A DNA stretch of 64,000 bases from Chlorobiota bacterium (GCA_014191195.1 BJGZ01000006.1:101751-165750), one strand, 5' to 3'; counted from the stretch's first letter, positions 51,201 through 60,185 are shown. Translations and numbers: made by a program. The notes: generated by a model from the sequence alone, not told the origin.

Positions 51201-52509
51201 TACTGCTCCTTTATTTATCGAAAACATTGATTTTAGCGCGGCTGGGCCAAATGCTACTGATTTTGAATGGAAAAATCCTGGTCAATTACCTAAGAATATA
51301 TCCATCATGATTGCCCAAGATATAAGAATTCCTGTCCGTTTTAAACCAACAGTAGTAGGAAAACGTAAAGTTGGTGTAGATGTAAAATCAGATGCAGCTC
51401 CAGGGCCAGATGAAAATCCACGAATAATCGCAAATGCAGATATTATTGGAACAGGTATAGAAACCAGATTCCCAGATATCAAAACAACGCCAATTGATTA
51501 TGGATCTGTAATACTATGCGATCGCCCAACTGGTACTGCCACAATTTCTAATCCAGGTACAGATACACTCTTTATTGGTTCATTAGAATTAAATGGAGGA
51601 GATCAAGGAAGTTTTGCATTTACCGCACCAAATTATCCTTTGGCAATTCCTCCAGGTGGTTCATATACAGTTACAGTTACTTTTTCTCCAATAGACAATA
51701 AAGATTATGCTGCAATTATTCTTGTTACTCCGTTAAATCTTAAAGATGCAAATGGTAATCCAAAAACTGCTGTTATAGATCTAAAGGGTAAAGGATTTTC
51801 TGTGCCTGTAGAGTTTAGCATCGATCCACCAAGCACAAAAATCAAAGCAGGAAATACCATCCGATATACAATTAAAGGGACATGTTCTGATTGGACAAAG
51901 GCAGATCTAAAATCATTATCTGTTGATATGTTATTTAAAGAAGATATGTTAAAGTATAAATCTGGTTCTTTACAAATAGAATCAGGTTTAAGTGGTTGGA
52001 CATTAAATGCTATAGAATCATCAAAAGGCTTAACATTTAATGGAATAGGTACTAAAGCAGCAAATGGATCTGCTTTATTTAGTGCAGAGTTTTTAGTGCT
52101 TTTAAGTGATAGTATCGGATTTGGTATCGACTTAAAAGGAAATGCATTAGATCGTTCAGCATGTGTTCCAGTAACCACAAAGCCAGCATCTGTAACTTTA
52201 GATGGATGCTTTATTAATGGAAGATTAATCACATTCTCTGGATCTGGATTTGCATTAAAAGAAATCTCACCAAATCCAATAGAGTCAGGTGAAATTGCTA
52301 TTCAATATTCTATTGGTTTCTCTGTAAAAACAACTATTGAAATCTATAATGCCCTTGGCGAAAAAATTGCAATACCAGTAGAGCAATTACTAGATGCTGG
52401 AGATTATAGATTATCAGTTCCAATGAATGTATTGCCAAATGGTAATTATTTCTGCAGAATTCATGCAGGACCATTCATAGAAGTAAAAGGCTTTACCATA
52501 AATAGATAA
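48280..52509 (+). CDS. Giant surface protein: IgGFc-binding-like N-terminus, ASH repeats, cohesin-like domain and T9SS tail
   Basis: This 1409-residue protein starts with a signal peptide. Residues about 45-500 match the IgGFc-binding N-terminal type (GKDFWFVFP, YSYSANWDKG). Residues about 615-1180 carry choice-of-anchor-D/ASH beta-sandwich repeats (FGKVRVNTSQQKTVKIKN, DYGSVILCDRPTGTATISN). A cohesin-like domain lies about 1190-1325, and the end (ISPNPIESGEIAIQYSI to GFTINR) is a type A T9SS sorting domain. It should be secreted by T9SS and held on the surface, probably for adhesion or scaffold building. A GGAG site precedes the start and a strong terminator follows. The domain order is unusual; each part is common in Chlorobi-type genomes. 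Confidence 0.87.
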   Translation: MKKFLHLFLLSICFLLIDMSTVFSQSPVKLFPDIAKKFPAPEAVLNNSAQGKDFWFVFPMNDNPNAPLNALEVYVTGSSNTVVNLEVPGAGFSRKKALRALDVVTFSTRDGSISPSWEVNSNEIPDDIAIHVFADAPVSVYVLSAKPVTSEGYLALPTSVWGTEYIHCSYYDFLEYGKWATGMCIVASEDDTEVSVYLRGKGGAIAKTSKGTKLGSTIKVQLMKGQVYNIKGDATTRGVFDMSGSKIVANKPVGLISYHQRCMIPANNTSGRDHISEMLPPVQAWGKKYATVEYSRDNKGDFFRIIASQNNTRWKMKYYDKVTGTILGNREGNLQAGEFYEEINQWGGLGAVESIRGTSVWEADKPVLVMQYSYSANWDKGSQYDPFYIIVTPQEQYIQATVFQTPSNSAFATNWFNIVALGDSNDVAGEKLKSIVLDGKPIYITKPTLLSNRITGTNLYWQNLKVPPGPHKITSKTVFGGYIYGFSDYDSYGWPAAMAIKKLDQLDTLPPVLTNTEECGDFTFTATELRNFGPPPDTAQIDQGIALIEMIDSISVNYKLELLTADKIVVEPKVTTFDFKFSVIDKTKDAFAIFVVLDRAGNYVIDSVRYTVNKLSLKPNPVNFGKVRVNTSQQKTVKIKNESLVILELKEIALQIGKNFKIISKDTNSLKPGEERDIVLEFTPDRESKDDKDILVDSLMAKTQCAVFAWQVQGLGVRPCIEVEEGWDAGKIAIGNTVCKDQQSPGLRVFNRGSDTLTVTGILGVKPPFSVSSPTNPAFPFKLAPKQAVYFNSICFKAENTKSDSIIVQFESDSDGKDCSPNSLWIGTGIQPGLTVTDQDWGNRRVKTLQRREVYVSNSGSAPANVTTVELQKPQDANFRIIDVQPPVSTSAPFILRNDGSKITVTVEYEPVSEGKHQTTVIASADNAGSASGTVKGFGILPKIQVTGYEFTPDVLVGSYASTDGELIIANTSTTAPLFIENIDFSAAGPNATDFEWKNPGQLPKNISIMIAQDIRIPVRFKPTVVGKRKVGVDVKSDAAPGPDENPRIIANADIIGTGIETRFPDIKTTPIDYGSVILCDRPTGTATISNPGTDTLFIGSLELNGGDQGSFAFTAPNYPLAIPPGGSYTVTVTFSPIDNKDYAAIILVTPLNLKDANGNPKTAVIDLKGKGFSVPVEFSIDPPSTKIKAGNTIRYTIKGTCSDWTKADLKSLSVDMLFKEDMLKYKSGSLQIESGLSGWTLNAIESSKGLTFNGIGTKAANGSALFSAEFLVLLSDSIGFGIDLKGNALDRSACVPVTTKPASVTLDGCFINGRLITFSGSGFALKEISPNPIESGEIAIQYSIGFSVKTTIEIYNALGEKIAIPVEQLLDAGDYRLSVPMNVLPNGNYFCRIHAGPFIEVKGFTINR

Positions 52510-52541
52510 AAAAGTCGAAATCATACACTCATACTAGAAAT

Positions 52542-52593
52542 AATCCGCAAGAATGTCTATGGTGTTCATCATAAACAAGATTGCGGATTTTTT
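52542..52593 (+). terminator. Intrinsic terminator after the surface protein
   Basis: AATCCGCAA pairs perfectly with TTGCGGATT across a 30-nt loop, followed by TTTTT. It lies 33 nt after the stop and 52 nt before purK. The long loop makes it weaker than the others. Confidence 0.75.
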
Positions 52594-52645
52594 CTTAAGA
52601 AGAATCATGTAACTTTGTAATAGATATACTAATAAAAGAGAATCG

Positions 52646-53815
52646 ATGCTGCCCTCTATCTATACACAATATGAACAAAAGCCACTAACAGTTGGTATCT
52701 TAGGTGGTGGACAATTAGCCAAAATGATGAGTTGGGAAATTTGGAAATTAGGATTAAGAACAGCAATCATAGAACATGGATCTGACTCTCCTGCTGGAAT
52801 GATGACACATCTAGAATTTCCTCATGGTTGGAATAATCCCGAAGAAGTGAAGGCCTTTTATCAATCTGCTGATATTATTACCCTAGAAAATGAATTTATA
52901 GATCCTCTCATTCTTCATTCTATCGCTGAACATAGACCTGTTTTTCCATTGCCTCAAACAATAGAATTAATCCAAGATAAATGGATTCAAAAATCTACTT
53001 TTGCCAAAGCTGGATTACCAATTACAAAATGCGCAGCTTTGAATTCGATTGAAGATGCCTATGAATTTGGTAAAGTATATGGATATCCATATATCATGAA
53101 AACAAGAACTTTAGGATATGATGGATATGGAAATGCTACTATAAGAAATGAATCAGATGCTAAAATGGCATGGATGAAGTTTACAGATCCAGAAGCACCA
53201 AAAGAAATTATGGCCGAACAATTTGTTCATTTTACAAAAGAATTAGCTGTCATGGTAGCGCGCAATAGAAGAGGAGAGACAGCGGTATACCCTTGTGTAG
53301 AAACAATTCAAGAGAATCATATTTGTAGATATGTACTTGCACCAGCTAGAGTTTCTGAACAAGTAGCACAAAAGGCAAAAGATATTGCATTACAATGCGT
53401 AGAAGCAATTCATGGCATCGGTATTTTTGGAATAGAATTATTCTATATCAACGATGAAGAAATTCTAGTGAATGAAATTGCTCCTAGACCTCATAATTCT
53501 GGACATTATACCATAGAAGCATGCTATACATCTCAATTTGAAAATTGCATAAGAGCAGTACTCAATTTGCCATTGGGCTCTCCAGAATTAAAAGTTCCTG
53601 CTGCGGTAATGGTAAATATGCTTGGTACCAAATCTGGCCCTGGAATTCCAGATAGTCCAGTAGATACACTTAAATTTCCACAAACAACAGTGCATTTATA
53701 CGGGAAAAAGGAATGTCGTAAAGGCAGAAAAATGGGACATCTTACTACAATAGCAGATACCTTAGATCTTGCAGCAGAACAAGCATATCAAGCCGCCAAA
53801 GCTTGGATTTGGTAA
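52646..53815 (+). CDS. purK: 5-(Carboxyamino)imidazole ribonucleotide synthase
   Basis: This 389-residue ATP-grasp enzyme has GILGGGQLAKMM, AIIEHGSDSPAGMM, TLENEFID and DKWIQKSTFAKAGLPITK, then ATP-binding TRTLGYDGYGN, and the NEIAPRPHNSGHYTIEAC motif with metal ligands. PurK carboxylates AIR using ATP and bicarbonate in purine synthesis; PurE, its usual companion, is not next to it. The C-terminal part has YGKKECRKGRKMGHL. It is 21 nt upstream of cca, so they may be cotranscribed. The length fits the family. Confidence 0.96.
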   Translation: MLPSIYTQYEQKPLTVGILGGGQLAKMMSWEIWKLGLRTAIIEHGSDSPAGMMTHLEFPHGWNNPEEVKAFYQSADIITLENEFIDPLILHSIAEHRPVFPLPQTIELIQDKWIQKSTFAKAGLPITKCAALNSIEDAYEFGKVYGYPYIMKTRTLGYDGYGNATIRNESDAKMAWMKFTDPEAPKEIMAEQFVHFTKELAVMVARNRRGETAVYPCVETIQENHICRYVLAPARVSEQVAQKAKDIALQCVEAIHGIGIFGIELFYINDEEILVNEIAPRPHNSGHYTIEACYTSQFENCIRAVLNLPLGSPELKVPAAVMVNMLGTKSGPGIPDSPVDTLKFPQTTVHLYGKKECRKGRKMGHLTTIADTLDLAAEQAYQAAKAWIW

Positions 53816-53836
53816 TTATAAGGATAATATTCTCCT

Positions 53837-55276
53837 GTGAAAAACTACCCAATTAATGATCATCTTGTTTTAGAAATCTCTCGTCTTGCAGAACGATATG
53901 GATTTACTGTATTTGTGGTAGGAGGCTATGTACGAGACTATTTTTTAGGGAATGTAAAAAAAGATATAGATTTCACAGTTATTGGGGATGCTTTAGAATT
54001 TGCAAAAATAACTGCCGATCATTTTAGATCTAAAGCTGTTATTTATGAACGGTTTAGAACTGCTTTGGTGCCAGTAGGAGATTATCATCTAGAATTTGTT
54101 GGAACAAGAAAAGAACTCTATCATGCTGATTCCAGAAATCCAATTGTAGAGCAAGGATCTTTTGAAGATGATATAAAAAGACGTGACTTTACTGTTAATA
54201 GCATGGCTTTTTCATTAGACCCATCCTCATTAGGACAATTTATAGACTTATTCCATGGCATAGAAGATTTAGAGCATAAATTGTTAAGAACGCCTTTAGA
54301 TCCAGAGATTACTTTTAGCGATGACCCTTTACGAATGATGAGAGCAGCAAGATTTGCTTCTCGGCTTCAATTTGATATTGATCCTGCAGCATTATCTGCA
54401 ATGAAAAAGATGAATTCTAGAATTCAAATTATTTCTCAAGAACGTATAACAGATGAATTTTTAAAAATACTTCAATCGGATAAACCAAGTATTGGCTTAA
54501 ATATTTTGCATGATACAGGTTTATTAACATATGTATTTCCAGAGGTAGAACGTTTAGCAGGTGTAGAATTAGTGCAAATTGGTGAGCAAGAATATGCACA
54601 TAAAGATGTTTTTTATCATACTTTACAAGTAGTTGATTCTATTTGTACAATGACAGATAATCTTTGGCTACGCTTCTCTGCTTTAATGCATGATATAGCT
54701 AAACCAAAAACAAAAAAGTTTTTTAAAGGCATAGGTTGGTCATTTCATGGTCATGAAGAATTAGGAGCAAGATGGCAATCCACGATATTCAGAAGAATGA
54801 AAATGCCTTTAGAATATTTGCCTTATGTGGAATCACTTGTGCGATTACATCAAAGACCAATGGTTTTAGTAGATAATGGCGTAACGGATTCTGCAATTAG
54901 GCGATTAGCCGTTCATGCAGGTGATCATTTAGATGATTTATTTACCCTTTGCAAAGCAGATATCACTACAAAGAATCCCAAAAAGGCCGAAAAATATGTT
55001 AGAAATTATGAAGCTGTATATCAAAAAATAGTAGATGTACGAGAAAGAGATCATTTAAGGGAATTTCAATCTCCTGTTAAAGGTGAGGAAATAATGTTTA
55101 TCTGCTCGCTAAACCCATCTCCAGCTGTTGGCTATATTAAAAATGCAATAGAAGAAGCAATTCTAGAAGGATTAATTCCTAATGCTTATGATGATGCAAA
55201 AGCATATCTAATTCAACATAAAGATATATGGCTGATTGAAGCAAAAAACTACAAACAAAAATCAAAGGAATTCTAG
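53837..55276 (+). CDS. cca: CCA-adding tRNA nucleotidyltransferase with HD domain
   Basis: This 479-residue protein starts at a GTG. The nucleotidyltransferase head has GGYVRDYFLG and KDIDFTVIGD (the metal-binding DxD), then ERFRTALV and the RRDFTVNSMA motif, DPLRMMRAARFA and a neck region, and an HD domain (YHTLQVVDSI, MHDIAKP, HGHEELGARWQ). Such proteins build or repair the CCA end of tRNA, and the HD domain may remove 2',3'-cyclic phosphates. It follows purK by 21 nt and is followed 21 nt later by the MEMO-like gene. Poly(A) polymerase is the alternative in this superfamily; the HD domain favours a CCA enzyme. Confidence 0.92.
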   Translation: MKNYPINDHLVLEISRLAERYGFTVFVVGGYVRDYFLGNVKKDIDFTVIGDALEFAKITADHFRSKAVIYERFRTALVPVGDYHLEFVGTRKELYHADSRNPIVEQGSFEDDIKRRDFTVNSMAFSLDPSSLGQFIDLFHGIEDLEHKLLRTPLDPEITFSDDPLRMMRAARFASRLQFDIDPAALSAMKKMNSRIQIISQERITDEFLKILQSDKPSIGLNILHDTGLLTYVFPEVERLAGVELVQIGEQEYAHKDVFYHTLQVVDSICTMTDNLWLRFSALMHDIAKPKTKKFFKGIGWSFHGHEELGARWQSTIFRRMKMPLEYLPYVESLVRLHQRPMVLVDNGVTDSAIRRLAVHAGDHLDDLFTLCKADITTKNPKKAEKYVRNYEAVYQKIVDVRERDHLREFQSPVKGEEIMFICSLNPSPAVGYIKNAIEEAILEGLIPNAYDDAKAYLIQHKDIWLIEAKNYKQKSKEF

Positions 55277-55297
55277 GATATGCAACAATGATATATA

Positions 55298-56572
55298 ATG
55301 AATTATAATGTAGAAAGTCTATTGCCTTCTTTAAGGCAAGATATCACAGTGCAAAAATATATGCAAGATCAGCAAGAATATTTGCTGATTTATGATCCAA
55401 TGAAATATGCCAAGCAACCTTTATTACTTGGCATGCAATCATTATTAATCTTAAATGCATTATTACATCCTATTCCGAAAACATGTATTGGCTTGGCTGA
55501 TTCTATCTATGAGCAATCAATTTCTGCAGAATCCATTCTTGAATTTGTAAAACATCTGGATAATCATGGGTATTTGCATACAGATCGTTTTATGGCATTA
55601 AAAAAAGAAACAGAATTAGCATTCTTGAATTCAGAGATACGAGAGCCATATCTTGCTGGTTCTGCTTATCCGGAAAAGCAAGAAGATATTGTGTCATTTT
55701 TGCATAATATCGAACATTCCGTTGAACCATATCCTGATAGAGTACTTAGCGGATTAATAATGCCACATGCAGATATTAAAGCAGGCCAATTATCATATGC
55801 TCATGCAATCAAGGCATTAAAAGCCAGTACGCCGCCAGATATCATTATTATGTTTGCTACTTCTCATTATAGTAATGCAGATCAGTTTATCTTGACATCC
55901 AAAGATTTTAAAACACCTTTAGGCATTACTAAAACAGATGAAAAAAGTATAGATGCAATACGATCATTTTGCTCTGTCCCCTTGATTACAGATGATTCTG
56001 CACATAGGGCAGAACATTCTATAGAAATTGATTTGCTGATATTACAATATGTATATGGTGCAAGTGAATTTACTTTGATTCCAATATTAGTTTCTGGATT
56101 TCATTCATTCATGACAGCACAAACTGATCCTTTTGAACATGAAAAAATAGCATCATTTGTGAAATCCATACAATCATATGCAAAAGCAGAACATAAAAGT
56201 GTGCTATTTGTATCTAGCGGAGATTTATCGCATCGAGGTGTAAAATTTGGCGATGATTTTCATGCACAAGATCATATACAAGAAACTGCGCTTTATGATA
56301 CTGGATTAATAGATTCACTTTGCGCAGGTGATGCGAAAGGATTTTATAAGCATATAGCAGATTGTAAAGATCAATATAGAATTTGTGGATGTTCACCGAA
56401 TATTATGCTTTTGCAGACAATGGAATCTGCAAAAGGAGAAGTGCTTTCATATCAATGGTGGGATCAACCCGAAACATCATCAGGAGTTAGTTTTTGTACG
56501 ATTGCCTATTTTGATGAAATATCGTCTCTTGCATCAAGTGAAGATACTCTTCCAAATCCAATCAAAAATTGA
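55298..56572 (+). CDS. MEMO1-family protein (AmmeMemoRadiSam system protein B-like)
   Basis: This 424-residue protein has an N-terminal 130-residue helical part and a C-terminal MEMO domain with GLIMPHADIKAG, IIIMFATSHYSN, EHSIEIDLLILQYVYG, VSSGDLSHRGV and a Cys in RICGCSPN, matching the His/His/Cys metal site of MEMO. Bacterial and archaeal MEMO proteins usually sit with AMMECR1 and a radical SAM gene, but neither is here. MEMO resembles extradiol dioxygenases and binds metal; the true reaction is unsettled. It overlaps the convergent NlpC/P60 gene by 67 nt. The N-terminal region may be a winged-helix-like add-on. Confidence 0.82.
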   Translation: MNYNVESLLPSLRQDITVQKYMQDQQEYLLIYDPMKYAKQPLLLGMQSLLILNALLHPIPKTCIGLADSIYEQSISAESILEFVKHLDNHGYLHTDRFMALKKETELAFLNSEIREPYLAGSAYPEKQEDIVSFLHNIEHSVEPYPDRVLSGLIMPHADIKAGQLSYAHAIKALKASTPPDIIIMFATSHYSNADQFILTSKDFKTPLGITKTDEKSIDAIRSFCSVPLITDDSAHRAEHSIEIDLLILQYVYGASEFTLIPILVSGFHSFMTAQTDPFEHEKIASFVKSIQSYAKAEHKSVLFVSSGDLSHRGVKFGDDFHAQDHIQETALYDTGLIDSLCAGDAKGFYKHIADCKDQYRICGCSPNIMLLQTMESAKGEVLSYQWWDQPETSSGVSFCTIAYFDEISSLASSEDTLPNPIKN

Positions 56573-57072
56573 ATCATATACTCTAATGAGCTTATGGTTA
56601 TTCCTTTTTTTTCTGAAGCATGAATCATTGAATTCTTCCCAGCAAAAATGCCTACATGAGCAATTGGCCCGTCTTTTTTATATCGGAAAAAAAGTAAATC
56701 GCCAGGAATTGGTTCGCCAGAATCCTGAACTGTGCTTGCAAATTGATCTTGCGCTGTTCTGGGTATATTGATTCCAGATTTAGCAAATATCTGTTTTGTA
56801 AAGCCAGAACAATCCGAACAAAATGGACTTTCTCCGCCATAGCAATAAGGAGTTCCAATGAATTGCCGAGCGTTTTGTAAAATTTGTTTGCGCAAAACAC
56901 TAATATTTTCAGGTATAGTAAGTAATGTATCCTTATTTTTGAGATATGCAGTATTTGACATACCATTATGAAATACTGAAGTACAACCAGAACATATACA
57001 AACTATACTTACAATGATTGATAGAGAAAATAGCATTGTATAATCAAAGAGCTGTGAATTCTTGTTTTTCAT
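56506..57072 (-). CDS. NlpC/P60 peptidoglycan endopeptidase lipoprotein
   Basis: This 188-residue protein has a lipoprotein signal (lipobox CSGC near residue 30) and an NlpC/P60 domain with GTPYCYGGESPFCSDCSGF (nucleophile Cys in DCSGF), FGRVSSL, RTAQDQF, GDLLFFRYK and HVGIF followed by MIHAS. The Cys-His-His arrangement is complete. It should cut peptide cross-links in the periplasm. Its last 67 nt overlap the convergent MEMO-like gene on the opposite strand. It is divergent to hslO with a 93-nt spacer. Confidence 0.92.
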   Translation of the reverse strand: MKNKNSQLFDYTMLFSLSIIVSIVCICSGCTSVFHNGMSNTAYLKNKDTLLTIPENISVLRKQILQNARQFIGTPYCYGGESPFCSDCSGFTKQIFAKSGINIPRTAQDQFASTVQDSGEPIPGDLLFFRYKKDGPIAHVGIFAGKNSMIHASEKKGITISSLEYMIQFLIGFGRVSSLDARDDISSK

Positions 57073-57165
57073 GAAATATAGACATCATGTATTTCTAATT
57101 ATTGATATTGTTTTATGTGCAGTAATTATGCCAAATCTTCGATTTAACAATCATATATCTATTGT

Positions 57166-58047
57166 ATGAATACATTAAAAAAACAATATCAACACCGAGA
57201 CAGAGTAGTAAGAGTTATGTCCCGAAACGGAATGTTTCGAGCTGCAGCAACTAATATTTCTTTATCGGTTAAAAGTGCAGTTGAAAAACATCATTTAGAT
57301 CCTGTATCATCATATCTTTTTGGAAAAACAATGGCATCTGCTGTATTACTTTCTTCTTTCCTAAAAGGAGAAGAAAGAGTAATAGTGCAAGTTGATGGTT
57401 CTGGTTCTGTAAGAACATTATTTGCAGAAGCATTGCAAGTTGGTGAAGTTCGTGGTTATGCAGTACTTAATCAAAATGCACCAATACCAGAAACATTATC
57501 TGAGGTTTTAGGAAAAGGTTTCTTTAAAGTTTCTAAAGTTCTGTACGATAAGTCGGATACTGTTACAGGGATTATTAGCTTAGTGAAAGGTGATATCAGT
57601 TCAGAGTTAGCCTCTTATTTTGAACAGTCAGAACAAATAGTAACTAGTGTAAATTTAGGAGCTACAATTAATGATAAAGCAGAAATTGAGCATTGTGGTG
57701 GTATCATTGTTCAAGCAATGCCAGGGGCAAGCATTTCAGACATTGTAGCAGTGCAAAGATCAATCGAGGATTTGCCTTCAATAGAAGAATTATTAGACGA
57801 TGGATATTCTCCAGAAGAAATATTAAAGCAAGCAATGCCTTTTGAGATTGATATTGTTAATAATACACCTGTCGATTTCTTCTGCAGATGCTCATTGAAA
57901 ATTTTTATGGATAATCTAATAGTATTAGGAAAAACAGAAATAGAATCAATGAAAAATGAACATCAATATGAGCTGATTTGTAAATATTGTAATTCAAAGT
58001 ATTATTTATGTGAAGAAGATTTTGCAATAATGCTATCTTCTTTTTAG
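57166..58047 (+). CDS. hslO: Redox-regulated chaperone Hsp33
   Basis: This 293-residue protein has the Hsp33 N-terminal domain (RVMSRNGMFRAAATNIS, GKTMASAVLLSSFLKGEERV, QVDGSGSVRTLFAEA and GEVRGY) and the C-terminal zinc domain with CRC near residue 244 and CKYC near residue 270. The CxC...CxxC arrangement is conserved, so oxidation-driven activation is expected. A further Cys follows in YYLCEED. Hsp33 holds unfolded proteins during oxidative stress. It is divergent to the NlpC/P60 gene. Confidence 0.95.
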   Translation: MNTLKKQYQHRDRVVRVMSRNGMFRAAATNISLSVKSAVEKHHLDPVSSYLFGKTMASAVLLSSFLKGEERVIVQVDGSGSVRTLFAEALQVGEVRGYAVLNQNAPIPETLSEVLGKGFFKVSKVLYDKSDTVTGIISLVKGDISSELASYFEQSEQIVTSVNLGATINDKAEIEHCGGIIVQAMPGASISDIVAVQRSIEDLPSIEELLDDGYSPEEILKQAMPFEIDIVNNTPVDFFCRCSLKIFMDNLIVLGKTEIESMKNEHQYELICKYCNSKYYLCEEDFAIMLSSF

Positions 58048-58201
58048 TAATATCATGCAATAGCACACCAGTACTTCATTGTTTTTCTTTGATTCTCACT
58101 TTTATATCGTGTAATTTGGCTAAGAGATTTTAGATATATACATCTTCTTGATGTACAATGTATGTGATGATATTCAATAATACTGAATAAGGACTCCTTT
58201 C

Positions 58202-59368
58202 TTGGATAATAAGCAGTTAACTCAAGAAAATCGTTTTTCTGGACAGCAAAAGCGAGATTCTGACAAAGGCAATCAGCACCATAAACATAACAAATCTTAT
58301 GGTAATCAGGCTTTGCATACATCTGCCATTGCACATGTTGAAGCTGCCATTACATCAATTGATTCTGGTAGTAAAACAGTATCTGCAAAACCAAACCAAA
58401 ACTATTCCAATAGAAATAGCAATATTCCACGATATTCCACAATGGTAAGTGTTGTTATTCCTTTGCTTAATGAAGAAGAGTCATTAATCGATTTATATAA
58501 TGCGCTAGAAAAAGTATTGCCATCCATGACGAATAATATGTATGAAGTTATCTTTATAGATGATGGTTCTACAGATAATTCTTTTGAGGTTATTCGGGAT
58601 ATGTATCATAAAAACAGACATTATAAAGCGATAAGGTTTAGAAGAAATTGTGGGAAATCTGCTGCTTTAGCTGTCGGATTTGCAGCAGCCCAAGGTGAAT
58701 ATGTTTTTACAATGGATGCTGATTTACAAGATGATCCCAATGAATTGCCTGCTTTATTAGCAAAAATTCAAGAAGGTTATGATTTGGTCTCTGGTTGGAA
58801 AAAGAAGCGTCACGATCCATGGCATAAAACCGTTCCTTCTAGATTTTTCAATTTTGTTACTTCTTCTATGAGTGGTATTACACTTCACGACTTTAATTGT
58901 GGATTAAAAGCCTATAGAAGTGAAGTTGTAAAAACCCTTCAAGTATATGGAGAAATGCATAGATATTTACCTGCATTAGCCCATTGGGAAGGATTTATCG
59001 TTACCGAACTTCCAGTACTGCATCATGCAAGAAAATATGGCTATTCAAAATTTGGTTTTAGCCGTTTTTTCAAAGGATTTTTGGATTTATTAACTGTACT
59101 TTTTACTACTCGATATGTTAAAAGACCCTTACATTTGCTAGGTACAGTTGGCTCATTGATGGTATCGGCTGGATTAATGACGAATCTCTATTTAACAGCA
59201 GAATGGGCTATGGGCCTAACATTTATTAGTCAAAGGCCTTTGGCATTATTTGGCATAGCAATGATTATTGTTGGTGTTCAACTTATTTCAACTGGGTTAA
59301 TTGGTGAACTCGTTGTAAAAAATTCATTGCAGAATACTGTTTACAGTATTCGTGAGACATTAGATTAA
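58202..59368 (+). CDS. Family 2 glycosyltransferase (polyprenyl-phosphate type) with low-complexity N-terminus
   Basis: I use the TTG at 58202 because AAGGA lies 8 nt upstream; ATG at 58442 is the alternative and would remove 80 residues of N/Q/H/K-rich low-complexity sequence. The GT2 domain then has VSVVIPLLNEEESL, FIDDGSTDNS, MDADLQDDPNELP, and the HARKYGYSKFGFSRFFKG segment, followed by two transmembrane helices (about 315-335 and 345-370). This is the DPM1/ArnC/GtrB-like type that loads a sugar onto a lipid carrier at the membrane. The sugar is unknown. It precedes a small barrel gene by 18 nt. Confidence 0.9.
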   Translation: MDNKQLTQENRFSGQQKRDSDKGNQHHKHNKSYGNQALHTSAIAHVEAAITSIDSGSKTVSAKPNQNYSNRNSNIPRYSTMVSVVIPLLNEEESLIDLYNALEKVLPSMTNNMYEVIFIDDGSTDNSFEVIRDMYHKNRHYKAIRFRRNCGKSAALAVGFAAAQGEYVFTMDADLQDDPNELPALLAKIQEGYDLVSGWKKKRHDPWHKTVPSRFFNFVTSSMSGITLHDFNCGLKAYRSEVVKTLQVYGEMHRYLPALAHWEGFIVTELPVLHHARKYGYSKFGFSRFFKGFLDLLTVLFTTRYVKRPLHLLGTVGSLMVSAGLMTNLYLTAEWAMGLTFISQRPLALFGIAMIIVGVQLISTGLIGELVVKNSLQNTVYSIRETLD

Positions 59369-59386
59369 CCTGTTTTTCATTCTTTT

Positions 59387-60127
59387 ATGACCTCTATGAA
59401 ACTTATATATTCTTTTTTGGTATCTACGATACTGTGTACATGTAACTTATCTGCTCAAATATTTGATGGTGAAACCTATTTAGGTATAGGTATTAGTTCT
59501 ATCACTTTTAATGGTGACAATCCAGCTAATAAACAGATTTTCCCCAAAGGAAATAATACAACTGTTGGTGGAGGTTTCCCAAATGCTCAAACTGCCTTAA
59601 GCTTAAGGACAACATTATCTATAGATAAAAATAGAACATATAGAATACCGATTAGTTTTGATTATGTGCTTTTGAGTGGTGTTCAACGTTTGCCAGATAA
59701 ATTTTATAATATTTATGCAACTCATAGTGTTCATATACCAACTATTTCAGCTGGTTTTGAATATGCCTTTTTAAGTTTACCTTTAGCAAATGCAAAATTG
59801 TATGCTGCTGCTGATATAAAACTGTCCATGATTCAAAAGTCTGAATTAATTGTCAATCTGGATTATGATAATAAAGATTTTAGAGATACTACAAGAGTAT
59901 ATGGTAAAGGAACAGCAACCAGATTAGGAATGGGTTTACGTATTGGTGTCGATGGAGAAGTATTTGCTCCGTGGTATGTAAATATTTCTGCTGGATATAA
60001 TGCATTTAATCTTCTTGGAAGAAATGATGCAAGGGGTGAACTTTTTACTCCTTCAAACCTTTCTGAAAAAGTAGAATCCATTATTGGTGCTATAGCTACC
60101 ACTATTTTGATTCAGTATAAACTGTAA
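59387..60127 (+). CDS. Small outer-membrane beta-barrel protein
   Basis: This 246-residue protein has a signal peptide (cleaved after NLSA) and about 8-10 amphipathic strands, from TYLGIGISSITFNG to the final AIATTILIQYKL. It has no residue motif that names a family; it resembles small barrels of the outer-membrane OmpW/OmpA-like size class. It starts 18 nt after the glycosyltransferase, so a shared transcript is likely. No function is assigned. Confidence 0.65.
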   Translation: MTSMKLIYSFLVSTILCTCNLSAQIFDGETYLGIGISSITFNGDNPANKQIFPKGNNTTVGGGFPNAQTALSLRTTLSIDKNRTYRIPISFDYVLLSGVQRLPDKFYNIYATHSVHIPTISAGFEYAFLSLPLANAKLYAAADIKLSMIQKSELIVNLDYDNKDFRDTTRVYGKGTATRLGMGLRIGVDGEVFAPWYVNISAGYNAFNLLGRNDARGELFTPSNLSEKVESIIGAIATTILIQYKL

Positions 60128-60185
60128 TAGATACTGAACAAACTGTAATGTCTTTCCTTTACTTATTTCGAAATTGTTATCATCT

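Noticed and set aside
56385..56771. Plus-strand open frame across the MEMO/NlpC junction
   Set aside because: It is a shadow of two well-supported genes and its translation has no family features.
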